Positions 39,467 through 48,319 of a DNA stretch of 64,000 bases are shown in pieces (positions within the stretch are counted from its first letter, which is position 1; every line of letters starts with the position of its first letter). The translations under genes were made by a program, and so were the position numbers. The stretch is from the NCBI RefSeq assembly GCF_001513975.1, contig NZ_KQ947985.1, forward strand, positions 812,266 through 876,265, read 5' to 3'. This DNA comes from Streptomyces curacoi (GTDB taxonomy: Bacteria > Actinomycetota > Actinomycetes > Streptomycetales > Streptomycetaceae). Below the pieces are notes generated by a model. It was given only the letters and a program-made list of their open reading frames with translations. It ran no database searches and was not told the DNA's origin.

Positions 39467-40218
39467 CCACGTACGCCCTGACCGACTCCTGGACCATGAC
39501 CCGCCGCGAACTCGCCCACTGGGCACGGCAACCGGTGCAGGTCGTGGTCAACCTGGTCTTCCCCGTCATGCTGCTGCTGATGTTCGGCTACCTCATCGGC
39601 GGCGGCCGGGGCGTCCAGGGCTCCTACATCGACTATCTCCTCCCCGGCATGCTCGCGCTCACCATGGCCTTCGGACTGGAGGGCACGATGATCGCGGTCA
39701 CCCAGGACCTCAACAAGGGCGTGGTCGACCGCTTCCGCTCCATGCCGATGGCCAACGGCGCGGTGCTGGTGGGCCGTTCGGCGGCCGACATGCTCCAGTC
39801 GGCGCTGGCCCTGCTCGTCCTCATGGGCGTCGGCTACGCCCTCGGCTGGCGCGCGGACGGCGGCCCGGGGGCCTTCCTGGGCGCCGTGGGACTGCTCCTG
39901 CTCTTCCGCTTCGCCATGCTGTGGATCGGCATCCATCTGGCCCTGGTGGCCGGAAAGCCGGAGATGGTGCAGGCCGTGCAGATCCTGGTCTGGCCGATCG
40001 GCTTCCTGTCCAACGCCCTCGCCCTGCCCGAGACCATGCCCGACTGGCTGGGCACGGTCGTCGAGTGGAACCCGATGTCACAGACCGCGACGGCCGTACG
40101 GAACCTCATGGGCGGGACGGGCACCGAGCACGTAGGGGCGGCGATCGTATGGCCGTTGCTGCTCCTGGCGGTGTTCTTCCCGCTGGCGGTACGGCGGTTC
40201 GCGCGCCTGAGCCGCTAG
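39463..40218 (+). CDS. ABC-2 type permease, DrrB type
   Basis: 251 residues with six predicted TM helices ([42 protein letters not shown], and others) and the ABC-2 signature [23 protein letters not shown]-terminal [22 protein letters not shown] and [15 protein letters not shown] match DrrB. It forms the membrane half of the PadR-controlled exporter. Substrate unknown. Confidence 0.92.
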   Translation: MTTYALTDSWTMTRRELAHWARQPVQVVVNLVFPVMLLLMFGYLIGGGRGVQGSYIDYLLPGMLALTMAFGLEGTMIAVTQDLNKGVVDRFRSMPMANGAVLVGRSAADMLQSALALLVLMGVGYALGWRADGGPGAFLGAVGLLLLFRFAMLWIGIHLALVAGKPEMVQAVQILVWPIGFLSNALALPETMPDWLGTVVEWNPMSQTATAVRNLMGGTGTEHVGAAIVWPLLLLAVFFPLAVRRFARLSR

Positions 40219-40230
40219 CTCGCCGGCTGC

Positions 40231-41658
40231 TCAGTGATGGAAGCCGGTGGCCGCCTCCTTGTCCCGGGTGAACGGATGCGGCTGCCGGCGCAGCTCCGGC
40301 AGCAGTCGGCCCAGGTCCTCCACGAACAACTCGGCGAGGTCGGCGGAGAAGCCGTTGCGGCACACGACCCTCAGCACGGACAGATCCTCGCGGTGGGGCG
40401 GGAAGGTGTACGCCGGCACCAGCCAGCCGCTCTCGCGCAGCCGCCGGGAGACGTCGAAGACGTCGTACGCCCGCACGTCCGGGGCCGTGGTGAAGGCGAA
40501 CACGGGCAGTTGGTCGCCGCGGGTCAGCAGCCGGAAGTCGCCGAGCTCCGCCACGGCCTCGGCGACCTTCCCTGCCACGTCCCGCGCGGCCTGCTGCACG
40601 GCCCGGTAGCCCTCCCGCCCCAGCCGCAGGAACGAGTAGTACTGCGCGACGACCTGCGCGCCCGGCCGGGAGAAGTTGAGCGCGAAGGTGGGCATGTCGC
40701 CGCCCAGGTAGTTGACCCGGAAGACGAGCTCCTCGGGAAGTGCCTCCCGGTCCCGCCACAGCGCCCAGCCGACGCCCGGGTAGACGAGCCCGTACTTGTG
40801 CCCCGAGGTGTTGATCGAGGCGACCCTCGGCAGCCGGAAGTCCCACACCAGGTCCTCGTCCAGGAAAGGCGCCACCATCGCCCCGGACGCCCCGTCGACG
40901 TGCACGGGGACATCGAGGCCGGTCCGCTCCTGCAGCGCGTCCAGGGCGGCACACAGGTCCGCGATCGGCTCGTACGACCCGTCGAAGGTGGAGCCGAGGA
41001 TCCCGACGACCCCGATGGTGTTCTCGTCGCACAGCTCGGCCGCCGCCTGCGGATCGAGATGGAACCGGTCGCCCTCCATGGGCACCTGCCGGGCCTCCAC
41101 CTCCCAGAAGTTGCAGAACTTCTCCCAGCAGACCTGGACGTTGACGCCCATGACCAGATTCGGGCGGGCGTCGCGCGAGGGATACCGGTCGGCGTTGCCC
41201 CGCGCCCAGCGCCGCTTCAGCGCCATCCCGGCGAGCATGCACGCCTCGCTCGACCCCGTCGTCGAACAGCCCACGGCCGCCGCCGGGTCGGGCGCGTGCC
41301 ACAGGTCCGCGAGCATCGCCACACACCGCTTCTCCAACTCGGCGGTGCGCGGGTACTCGTCCTTGTCGATCATGTTCTTGTCCCGGCACTCCGCCATCAG
41401 CACCCCGGCCTGCGGCTCCATCCAGGTGGTGACGAAGGTGGCCAGGTTGAGCCGGGAGTTGCCGTCCAGCATCAGCTCGTCGTGCACCAGCTGATACGCC
41501 GTCGACGGCGGCAGCGGGGCGTCGGGCAGCCGGTGCCTGGGCGGGGCCTCGGTCATCCCGCCGACCGGATTCGCCTCGCCGTGGAAGGGGTTGACGGCGA
41601 GCCGGCGCCGGCCGCCCTCGTCGTCCGGTGCTTCGCTGTCCCCACGATGCAGTGGCAT
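40231..41658 (-). CDS. gad: glutamate decarboxylase
   Basis: PLP enzyme converting glutamate to GABA with proton consumption. 475 residues from ATG 41658 (the frame opens at 41694; a -10 TACCGT ends 7 nt before this ATG). Motifs: TTWMEPQAGVLMAE, GCSTTGSSEACMLAGMALKRRW, VHVDGASGAMVAPF and SINTSGHKYGLVYPGVGW with the PLP lysine near residue 288. The C-terminal HPFTRDKEAATGFHH resembles the pH-sensing tail of GadB. No GABA antiporter gene is adjacent. It is divergent from tipA, and the TipA operator lies over its -35 region. Confidence 0.92.
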   Translation of the reverse strand: MPLHRGDSEAPDDEGGRRRLAVNPFHGEANPVGGMTEAPPRHRLPDAPLPPSTAYQLVHDELMLDGNSRLNLATFVTTWMEPQAGVLMAECRDKNMIDKDEYPRTAELEKRCVAMLADLWHAPDPAAAVGCSTTGSSEACMLAGMALKRRWARGNADRYPSRDARPNLVMGVNVQVCWEKFCNFWEVEARQVPMEGDRFHLDPQAAAELCDENTIGVVGILGSTFDGSYEPIADLCAALDALQERTGLDVPVHVDGASGAMVAPFLDEDLVWDFRLPRVASINTSGHKYGLVYPGVGWALWRDREALPEELVFRVNYLGGDMPTFALNFSRPGAQVVAQYYSFLRLGREGYRAVQQAARDVAGKVAEAVAELGDFRLLTRGDQLPVFAFTTAPDVRAYDVFDVSRRLRESGWLVPAYTFPPHREDLSVLRVVCRNGFSADLAELFVEDLGRLLPELRRQPHPFTRDKEAATGFHH

Positions 41659-41665
41659 GCCTACG

Positions 41666-41671
41666 ACGGTA
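41666..41671 (-). promoter_or_regulatory. -10 element TACCGT of a probable leaderless gad promoter
   Basis: Minus-strand TACCGT at 41671-41666 ends 7 nt before the gad ATG. A 17-nt spacer upstream falls on GTGCAA (41694-41689), which is the complement of the tipA -35, so the two promoters are back to back. Confidence 0.45.
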
Positions 41672-41688
41672 GGTCCGCGCCGCCGGGC

Positions 41689-41719
41689 TTGCACCTCACG
41701 CGACGTGAGGACTCACCGT
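41689..41719 (+). promoter_or_regulatory. tipA promoter with MerR-type operator in a 19-bp spacer
   Basis: TTGCAC (41689-41694), 19-nt spacer, CACCGT (41714-41719). The spacer holds the inverted repeat CCTCACG (41694-41700) - CGA - CGTGAGG (41704-41710). Over-long spacers filled by a palindrome are the MerR activation design, and this layout closely matches the known thiostrepton-inducible tipA promoter of S. lividans. Confidence 0.85.
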
Positions 41720-41746
41720 GGAGTGCGTAAGAAGAAGGGAGCGGAA

Positions 41747-42508
41747 GTGAGCTACTCCGTGGGACAGGTCGCCGGCTTCGCCGGAGTGACGGTGCGCACC
41801 CTGCACCACTACGACGACATCGGCCTGCTCGTGCCCAGCGAGCGCAGCCACGCGGGCCACCGGCGCTACAGCGACGCCGACCTCGACCGGCTGCAGCAGA
41901 TCCTGTTCTACCGCGAGCTCGGCTTCCCGCTGGAGGAGGTCGCCGCCCTGCTCGACGACCCGGACGCGGACTCGCGCGAACACCTGCGCCGGCAGCACGA
42001 GCTGCTGACCGCCCGGATCGAGAAGCTGCAGAAGATGGCGGCGGCCGTGGAGCACGCCATGGAGGCGAGCAAGATGGGGATCAACCTCACGCCGGAGGAG
42101 AAGTTCGAGGTGTTCGGGGACAAGGACCCCGAGCAGTACGCCGAGGAGGCCGAACAGCGCTGGGGCGGCACGGAGGCGTACGCCGAGTCGCAGCGCCGCG
42201 CGGCCCGCTACACCAAGGAGGACTGGAAGCGCATCCAGGCCCAGGTGAACGACTGGGGTGAGCGCTACACGGCCCTGGTCGCCGAGGGCGAGTCGCCGAC
42301 CGGCGAGCGCGCCATGGACCTGGCCGAGGAACACCGCCGGCACATCGGCACGTGGTACTTCGAGTGCCCGTACGAGATGCACAAGTGCCTCGGCGAGATG
42401 TACGTCGCCGACGAGCGCTTCAAGGCGTACTACGACTCGATGCGCGAGGGTCTCGCCGAGCACCTCAAGGAGGCGATCCTCGCCAACGCCGCCCGGCACA
42501 CCTCGTAA
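41747..42508 (+). CDS. tipA: TipA-type MerR regulator (thiostrepton-responsive)
   Basis: 253 residues from GTG 41747 (AGGGAGCGGAA upstream). N-terminal MerR domain SYSVGQVAGFAGVTVRTLHHYDDIGLLVP and a coiled-coil dimerisation helix (LRRQHELLTARIEKLQKMAAAVEHAMEA). A TipAS drug-binding domain starts near residue 110 (GINLTPEEKFEVFG) and includes the Cys-containing YFECPYEMHKCLGEMYV needed for covalent thiopeptide capture. In S. lividans a second start gives free TipAS; here the methionine in SKMGINLTPEE could play that role. Autoregulates through the promoter above. Confidence 0.93.
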   Translation: MSYSVGQVAGFAGVTVRTLHHYDDIGLLVPSERSHAGHRRYSDADLDRLQQILFYRELGFPLEEVAALLDDPDADSREHLRRQHELLTARIEKLQKMAAAVEHAMEASKMGINLTPEEKFEVFGDKDPEQYAEEAEQRWGGTEAYAESQRRAARYTKEDWKRIQAQVNDWGERYTALVAEGESPTGERAMDLAEEHRRHIGTWYFECPYEMHKCLGEMYVADERFKAYYDSMREGLAEHLKEAILANAARHTS

Positions 42509-42512
42509 CCCC

Positions 42513-42541
42513 CTGGCCCGGGGGTGCTACTCCCGGGCCAG
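42513..42541 (+). terminator. terminator after tipA
   Basis: CTGGCCCGGG (42513-42522) pairs with CCCGGGCCAG (42532-42541), 9-nt loop, 4 nt after the stop codon. A smaller GGACC/GGTCC hairpin follows at 42541-42555. Confidence 0.7.
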
Positions 42542-42726
42542 GACCACCGCGGTCCCGGCCCCCTGACGGCCGCCACTCTTCGATGCCCATGACTCACAGC
42601 TTTGACCCGGCAGGGGCACAGTGCATCCTGAGGGGGTCCAAGGAACCTGGGCGACCGGTGCAGCGTTGATATTTTGAGCAGTCAGCTGCACTTCGCCCGC
42701 CCCCACCCAGCAGGAGCCACAATCCC

Positions 42727-43677
42727 GTGACCACGCTTGCGCTCGGCCCCGAGTGGCTCGACCCGAACTATCTGATCGAGACCTTCAGCCTCCCCGGCAT
42801 CCTGCTGATCGTCTTCGCCGAGTCCGGCCTCTTCGCGTTCCTGCCCGGTGATTCGCTGCTGTTCACGGCGGGCCTGTTCGTGGCCCAGGGCCAGTACATC
42901 AGCCAGCCCCTGTGGCTGGTCTGCACGCTCATCGTCCTGGCCGCTGTCATCGGCGACCAGGTCGGCTACATGATCGGCAAGTTCTTCGGCCCGAAGATCT
43001 TCAACCGCCCCAACTCCAAGCTCTTCAAACAGGAGAACCTGGAGAAGGCCCACGAGTTCATGGAGAAGTACGGCCCCAAGGCGATCGTCCTCGCCCGCTT
43101 CGTACCGATCGTGCGCACCTTCGCCCCCATCGTGGCGGGCGCCGGCCGTATGCAGTACCGCACGTTCTTCACGTACAACGTCATCGGCGGCATCGCCTGG
43201 GGCACCGGCGTCACCCTCGCGGGCTACTGGCTGGGCCAGATCGAGTTCATCAGGACGAATGTCGAGGCGATCCTCGTCCTGATCGTCTTCGCCTCCGTGG
43301 TCCCGATCATCATCGAGTTCCTGCGCGAGCGCGCCAAGAAGAAGCGCGCGGCGGCCGAGACCCCGGCCCCCGTCCAGCAGCAGCCCATGATGGACGACGC
43401 GACGACCCAGCTCCGCCGCGTCCCGTCCGACGACCAGCCCCAGCCCCAGCAGCAGTACGGCAACCAGGGCCAGCAGTACGGAAACCAGGCGCAGCAGTAC
43501 GGCAACCAGGGCCAGGAATACGGCAACCAGGGCCAGCAGTACGGCTACGACCAGCAGCACTACGGCCAGCAGCCCCAGCAGCAGCCGTACGCCCAGCAGT
43601 ACCCCCAGGGCTACGGCCGGCAGCAGCCGTACGGCACTGAGCAGAACCAGCAGTACCCGCCCAACCAGGGGTACTGA
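42727..43677 (+). CDS. DedA family membrane protein with Gln/Tyr-rich tail
   Basis: 316 residues, GTG 42727 with AGGAG upstream. Residues 1-205 are a DedA/SNARE-associated domain: ESGLFAFLPGDSLLF, GDQVGYMIGKFFG, ARFVPIVRTFAPIVAGAGRM and a glycine-rich final TM. DedA proteins act as flippases or are needed for membrane potential and lipid carrier recycling. Residues about 215-316 are low complexity, dominated by QQYGNQGQ-type repeats encoded by imperfect 24-30-bp DNA repeats (43450-43560). The tail should be cytoplasmic and disordered. TTGACC (42602-42607) and CATCCT (42624-42629) may be a promoter. Confidence 0.9.
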   Translation: MTTLALGPEWLDPNYLIETFSLPGILLIVFAESGLFAFLPGDSLLFTAGLFVAQGQYISQPLWLVCTLIVLAAVIGDQVGYMIGKFFGPKIFNRPNSKLFKQENLEKAHEFMEKYGPKAIVLARFVPIVRTFAPIVAGAGRMQYRTFFTYNVIGGIAWGTGVTLAGYWLGQIEFIRTNVEAILVLIVFASVVPIIIEFLRERAKKKRAAAETPAPVQQQPMMDDATTQLRRVPSDDQPQPQQQYGNQGQQYGNQAQQYGNQGQEYGNQGQQYGYDQQHYGQQPQQQPYAQQYPQGYGRQQPYGTEQNQQYPPNQGY

Positions 43678-43696
43678 GGCGCCGGTAAGGGGCGCC
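43678..43696. terminator. bidirectional hairpin between convergent dedA and thrE-like genes
   Basis: GGCGCC (43678-43683), 7-nt loop, GGCGCC (43691-43696), in a 56-bp convergent gap. Short but entirely GC. Confidence 0.45.
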
Positions 43697-43733
43697 GAAG
43701 GACACAGCCGGCCGAGCGCGTGGGCACGCGGCG

Positions 43734-45371
43734 TCAGAACCCGCGTGTCCGCTTCGCGGCCTTGCGCCCCGCGTCCGATCCCCCCGGAATCCGCAGGAAC
43801 AACCGCGAGATCTCGGACCCGAGGTTCACCCCGATCGCAATGGCCATGGCCAGTGACGCGGCCGTGGCCAGCGAGACAAGCCCCGCGTCCACCTCGTTCT
43901 GCGCGATCGACAACAGCCCGAAGTACGTGGCGGACCCCGGCAACAACGGCCCGATCGCCGCAGTCGTATAGGGCAGCGCCGACGCGAACCGATACCGCGC
44001 CATCAGCTGCCCGAACAACCCCACCAGCCCGGCCGCGACGGCCGTGGAGGCCACCGGCGAGAACTCACCGACGTAGTGCATCGCGCCGTACACCACCCAC
44101 GCGACACCCCCGTTGAGCGTCACGGCGAGCACGGTGGACCGTTCCTGCTGGAGCAGCACCGCGAAGGTCAGCGACAGCAGCATCGACGCCGCGATCTGCC
44201 AGTACGGCCGCTCGGAGGCGTGCAGGGCCTCGTCCGGGGTGAGCTTGGCGCCCAGGTTCACGCCGAAGTACAGGATCACCAGCACGCCGACGACGATGCC
44301 GACGAAGAAGTACATGACCTCCAGCAGGCGCGCGGACGCGGTGATGTAGAAGCCGGTCAGCCCGTCCTGCACGGCCGCCACCAGCGCCCGCCCGGGCAGC
44401 AGCGCGAACAGCCCACCGGTGATGACCGCGGACGCCTTCACATCGACGTGCGCCAGCGTCAGCGCGACCCCGATCGCGGCCGGCGGCATCGCCGCCACCG
44501 TGAACTGGTAGAACTCCGGCAGTCCGCGCCCCGCGCACAGCCACGCCAGCCGGTCGCCGAGCATCGCGCCCAGCATGGCCGCGATGAAGACGATCACGTC
44601 ACCGCCGACCAGCACGGAGGCCGCGCCGGCGAGCAGCCCGCTCGCCCCGGTCAGCACCCAGGTCGGGTACGGGTGCCGGTTGCGGCGGATCTCCGCGAGC
44701 CGCCGGTAGGCCTCCTCCAGCGAGAGATGGCTCTCCGGGTCGCTGAGGTCGTCGACGAGCCGGAAAACGGCCGCCAGACGCGTGTAGTCGGTACCGCGCC
44801 GCCGTACCGTACGCGCCGCCGACACCGGATCGTCCACCAGCGACGGCTGGTACGTGATCGACAGCAGGGTGAAGGTGACGTTCGGCTCGCAGCGGTCCAG
44901 GCCGTAGGACCGGCAGACCGCGAACATCGCGGCCTCCACGTCCTCCGCGCCCTCACCGCCCGCCAGCAGCAGCTCGCCGATACGCAGCGTCAGGTCCAGC
45001 ACGCGCGGGACGGCCGGACCCTCCTCCTCCGCCTTCGGCATCCGCTCCGGCGCGGGCCGCTCGGTCACCGGCATGCGCAGCATCGTGCGCATCCGGTCCT
45101 GCCACGGCAGGTCCTTGGTCAGGCTGACCAGCGGAATGCCGGTGGGGGGAGTGAACGCGGTGAGGGCGTCCTCGGGGCTGTAGACGCTCGGCGTGCTGAA
45201 CGCAGACCCCTCGGGTTCCGGGGACGGCGGCTGCGGTGCGTCCAGCCCTCTGGGGAGGGCGAACTCGGAGGTGGTCTCCGACTCGCTGTCCCCCACCTCG
45301 ACCCCGGCGGGCGGCGCGAAGGCCATCCTCGCCTCGTCCGACTGCGGCTTGCGGTCCTCCGCGTCCGTCAC
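43734..45371 (-). CDS. ThrE-type threonine/serine exporter
   Basis: 545 residues, GTG 45371 with GGGAG upstream. Residues 1-115 are a Pro/Ser/Glu-rich disordered tail (FAPPAGVEVGDSESETTSEFALPRG). The ThrE N domain follows (LRIGELLLAGGEGAEDVEAAMFAVCRSYGLDRCEPNVTFT, then SAARTVRRRGTDYTRLA). After that come about ten TM helices (GASGLLAGAASVLVGGDVIVFIAAMLGAML and onwards), ending in ThrE_2-like segments. Length fits single-chain actinobacterial ThrE. It would export threonine/serine or related amino acids using the proton gradient. Confidence 0.88.
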   Translation of the reverse strand: MTDAEDRKPQSDEARMAFAPPAGVEVGDSESETTSEFALPRGLDAPQPPSPEPEGSAFSTPSVYSPEDALTAFTPPTGIPLVSLTKDLPWQDRMRTMLRMPVTERPAPERMPKAEEEGPAVPRVLDLTLRIGELLLAGGEGAEDVEAAMFAVCRSYGLDRCEPNVTFTLLSITYQPSLVDDPVSAARTVRRRGTDYTRLAAVFRLVDDLSDPESHLSLEEAYRRLAEIRRNRHPYPTWVLTGASGLLAGAASVLVGGDVIVFIAAMLGAMLGDRLAWLCAGRGLPEFYQFTVAAMPPAAIGVALTLAHVDVKASAVITGGLFALLPGRALVAAVQDGLTGFYITASARLLEVMYFFVGIVVGVLVILYFGVNLGAKLTPDEALHASERPYWQIAASMLLSLTFAVLLQQERSTVLAVTLNGGVAWVVYGAMHYVGEFSPVASTAVAAGLVGLFGQLMARYRFASALPYTTAAIGPLLPGSATYFGLLSIAQNEVDAGLVSLATAASLAMAIAIGVNLGSEISRLFLRIPGGSDAGRKAAKRTRGF

Positions 45372-45431
45372 CTGAGTAGCGCTCCCTGTACGACACCTCC
45401 TGCCGCCCTCAGTATGCGCACAGACACACGA

Positions 45432-45461
45432 ACGGGCCGCACGCGCATGCGTACGGCCCGT
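45432..45461. terminator. terminator after ppa (minus strand)
   Basis: ACGGGCCG (45432-45439) pairs with CGGCCCGT (45454-45461), with an inner ACGC/GCGT pairing that extends the stem. Located between the ppa stop (minus) and the thrE-like start. Confidence 0.65.
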
Positions 45462-45505
45462 CTCACACGGCTCGAAGGCTACGGGTGCCGGGTGCGTGAG
45501 GTGCC

Positions 45506-45997
45506 TCAGTGGCCGCCCTGCTCCTTGAAGCGCTTGTACGACCGCTCGATCTCGGCCTCGGCGTCGACGCGGCCCACCCAGTTGGCGCCCTCGACGGACT
45601 TGCCGGGCTCCAGGTCCTTGTAGACCTCGAAGAAGTGCTGGATCTCCAGGCGGTCGAACTCGGAGACGTGGTGGATGTCACGCAGGTGCTCCACCCGCGG
45701 GTCCGTCGCCGGCACGCACAGCAGCTTGTCGTCGCCGCCGGCCTCGTCCGTCATACGGAACATGCCGATCGCGCGGCACTTGATGAGGCAGCCCGGGAAC
45801 GTCGGCTCGTCCAGGATGACCAGCGCGTCCAGCGGGTCGCCGTCCTCGCCGAGGGTGTTCTCGACGAAGCCGTAGTCGGTCGGGTAGGCGGTCGAGGTGA
45901 AGAGTCGACGGTCCAGGCGGATCCGACCGGTCTCGTGGTCCACCTCGTACTTGTTCCGCGAACCCTTCGGAATCTCGATCGTGACGTCGAACTCCAC
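45506..45997 (-). CDS. ppa: inorganic pyrophosphatase (family I)
   Basis: Hydrolyses pyrophosphate to drive biosynthetic reactions. 163 residues from GTG 45997, with GGAGGAG 6 nt upstream; the frame opens at 46021. Signature: [53 protein letters not shown] with the metal-binding Asp cluster DGDPLD, and the C-terminal [13 protein letters not shown]. Size and motifs match the hexameric bacterial enzyme. Confidence 0.97.
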   Translation of the reverse strand: MEFDVTIEIPKGSRNKYEVDHETGRIRLDRRLFTSTAYPTDYGFVENTLGEDGDPLDALVILDEPTFPGCLIKCRAIGMFRMTDEAGGDDKLLCVPATDPRVEHLRDIHHVSEFDRLEIQHFFEVYKDLEPGKSVEGANWVGRVDAEAEIERSYKRFKEQGGH

Positions 45998-46076
45998 CGG
46001 TGGCTCCTCCATGATCAGCACATAGTTCTGGTGGTTAAGTGTCCCTCACGCAGGTGTGTGATCGCGAAAGGGGCTG

Positions 46077-47699
46077 GTGGTCGTGCCAGAACTGAGGCCG
46101 TGGCGAGCCGCGAGACCGCATGTGACGCGGGTCGCGGGCGCCGTACGACCGCGTCTGGCACGTGCCGCGGAGGCCGTACGCCCACGTCTGGCACGCGCCG
46201 CGACGGCCGCCGGGCCACGGGTCGCACGGCTCGCGCGAGCCGTCTCCCCGCAGGCCGCGCGGACACGCAAGCCGAAGACCTGGCAGTACACCGCGGGCGC
46301 CGCCACCGCCGGACTGGCGCTGGCCGCCGGAGTGGTGACCGCCGCCGGCCCCTGGGACTCCACCGGTCAGCGTACGGCCGAGCGGGACTGGGCGGCCGCC
46401 CAGGAGCGCACGGGTGGCGCAGATCACGGCCGTAATGCCGATAGGTCCGACACGTCCGATACGGCGGCCGGGGCGCCGCGCCCCGCGCCCAGCGCCGCCT
46501 CCGTCCTGACCGGCCTGGGCGGCGGCACCGGCACCCCGAGGAGCGATGCCCTCGCCGACCTCCTGGGCCCCCTCCTGGACGCCCCGGAACTCGGCGACCG
46601 CAGCACGGCGGCGATCGTGGACGTGGCCACCGGCAAGCGCCTCTACGGCGACGGAGCCGCCGAGGCCCTCACCCCCGCCTCCACGACGAAGATCGCCACC
46701 GCCGCGGCCGCCCTCGCCGCGCTGGGCCCCGACCACCGCCTCACCACCCGCACCGCCCTGGAACCCGACACCAGGGAACTGGTCCTCGTCGGCGGCGGCG
46801 ACCCCACACTGACCGCCCGCAAGAAGGCCGACGGCTGGGCGAGCCTGCGCGAGCTGGCCGACGCCACCGCCGAGGCGCTCAAGAAGCGGGACCTGCGCGA
46901 GGTCACCCTCTCGTACGACAAGACGCTCTACGCCGGCCCCGAACTGCACCCGATCGGCAGGAACGTCAATCTCGCCCCGGTCAGCGCCCTGACGGCCGAC
47001 GAGGGCCGCACGGACGACTCCACCAGCGGCACGGCGATCCGGGTGACGGACCCGGCGAAGGACGCGGCGGACAAGTTCGCCTCCTTCCTCGCCGACCACG
47101 GCATCAAGACGACGCCCCCCGGCCCCTCCAAGGCGACGAACCGGGCCGAGTCCCTCGCCGAGGTCTCCTCGCCCCCGCTCTCGACCCTGGTCGAGCGCAT
47201 GCTCACCAACAGCGACAACGACATCGCCGAGCACCTCGCCCGCCAGACCGCCGTGGCGAGCGGCGCGCGCGCCGACTTCGACGGCGCGGGCGAGGCGATC
47301 GCGGCTCAGCTGAAGAAGCTCGGGCTCCCGGTGACGGGCGCCGACTTCAAGGACGGCAGCGGCCTCAACCGCGACGACAGACTCACGGCGGATCTCCTGA
47401 CGGCCCTCCTGGCCAAGGCGGCCGACCCCACCCACCCCGAACTCCGCCCGGTCCTGACCGGCCTCCCCGTGGCAGGCTTCACCGGCACCCTGACCAGCCG
47501 CTACACCGACGGGGCGGCCGGCGTCGTCCGAGCGAAGACGGGCACCCTGCACGGCGTGAACTCCCTCGCCGGCACGGTCGTCGACCAGGACGGCCGCCTG
47601 CTCGCCTTCGCGTTCCTGTCGACGGGCGAGGACACGGAGGCGGCCCGCGCGGCACTGGACAGAACGGCAACGGCCCTGGCGTCTTGCGGCTGCGGCTAG
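46077..47699 (+). CDS. dacB: D-alanyl-D-alanine carboxypeptidase / PBP4
   Basis: 540 residues from GTG 46077 (GTG 46083 also possible; AAAGGGG just upstream). Class C low-mass PBP: Ser-x-x-Lys in PASTTKIATA (about 202), SDN in MLTNSDNDIAEH (about 380) and KTG in RAKTGTLHGVN (about 487). It trims peptidoglycan stem peptides outside the membrane. Unusual N-terminus: about 60 cytoplasmic residues made of repeats such as AVRPRLARAA (DNA repeat of about 45 bp at 46120-46205) before the TM segment AGAATAGLALAAGVVTAA. Divergent from ppa. Confidence 0.92.
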   Translation: MVVPELRPWRAARPHVTRVAGAVRPRLARAAEAVRPRLARAATAAGPRVARLARAVSPQAARTRKPKTWQYTAGAATAGLALAAGVVTAAGPWDSTGQRTAERDWAAAQERTGGADHGRNADRSDTSDTAAGAPRPAPSAASVLTGLGGGTGTPRSDALADLLGPLLDAPELGDRSTAAIVDVATGKRLYGDGAAEALTPASTTKIATAAAALAALGPDHRLTTRTALEPDTRELVLVGGGDPTLTARKKADGWASLRELADATAEALKKRDLREVTLSYDKTLYAGPELHPIGRNVNLAPVSALTADEGRTDDSTSGTAIRVTDPAKDAADKFASFLADHGIKTTPPGPSKATNRAESLAEVSSPPLSTLVERMLTNSDNDIAEHLARQTAVASGARADFDGAGEAIAAQLKKLGLPVTGADFKDGSGLNRDDRLTADLLTALLAKAADPTHPELRPVLTGLPVAGFTGTLTSRYTDGAAGVVRAKTGTLHGVNSLAGTVVDQDGRLLAFAFLSTGEDTEAARAALDRTATALASCGCG

Positions 47700-47773
47700 C
47701 CACTTACCGGCATGGGCCGCGGTCGGTCGGCCACCACGACGGCCACGCCGCGGCCCCCCGCTCCCGCCGCGCG

Positions 47774-48145
47774 GCAGCTGTCTGTCTCGGCTGCGGGCGC
47801 AGCCGTCCGTCTCCGCCGCGCGGCAGTCGTCCGCTTCCGCCGTGTCGCAGCCGTCTGTCTCCGCTGTGGCCGCAGTCGTCCGCTTCCCCCGTGCCGCAGC
47901 CGCCTGCTCCCGCCGCGGGGCAGGGGTCCGTCTCCGCTGTGGCCGCAGTCCTCCGCTCCCGCTCTGCCGCAGCTGCCCGCTCCCGCCGCGCGGCAGCTCT
48001 CCGCTCCCGCTCTGCCGCAGCTGCCCGCTCCCGCCGCGCGGCAGTCGTCTGTCTCCGCTGTGGCCGCAGCCGTCCGTCTCCGCCGCGCCGCAGCTGCCTG
48101 CTTTCGCCGCGCGGCGGCTGTCCGCGTCACCGTGGGCAGTCGTTC
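47774..48145. repeat. tandem array C: about fifteen 24-25-bp units
   Basis: Units of the type GCAGCTGCCCGCTCCCGCCG plus 4-5 nt. Nearly every unit starts GCAG and has a YYGYCYGYYYCCGC body, about 15 copies without spacers. Two double units (about 48 bp, near 47952-48050) are almost identical, which shows recent expansion. The unit length equals that of arrays A and B at 18 kb, but the sequence differs. Confidence 0.8.
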
Positions 48146-48307
48146 CGCAGGGCGGAAGGGGTGGGCACGGCCTGCGGTGACGGGCGCAGGCCGGACTGGC
48201 GTCGGCCCCTGCCGGCGCAGGTGTGCCACCCATAACGCCGAGCACCCACCCAAACGCACCGTGGCCCCGCCAACCCCCACGGCCTGCCCCAAGTGGGAAC
48301 GCTCACG

Positions 48308-48313
48308 TACGGT
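48308..48313 (+). promoter_or_regulatory. -10 element TACGGT of a probable leaderless promoter
   Basis: TACGGT, then 6 nt (TGACAC), then ATG 48320. No ribosome-binding site precedes the start. Confidence 0.45.
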
Positions 48314-48319
48314 TGACAC

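Larger units (their letters stand above)
47700..48319. other. gene-free region dominated by a tandem array
   Basis: 620 bp between dacB and the DUF2342 gene. 47700-47773 is unremarkable. 47774 to about 48145 is a 24-25-bp tandem array (see separate entry). 48150-48307 is ordinary GC-rich sequence ending in the leaderless promoter of the next gene. Apparent long ORFs here only reflect the repeats. Confidence 0.6.
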
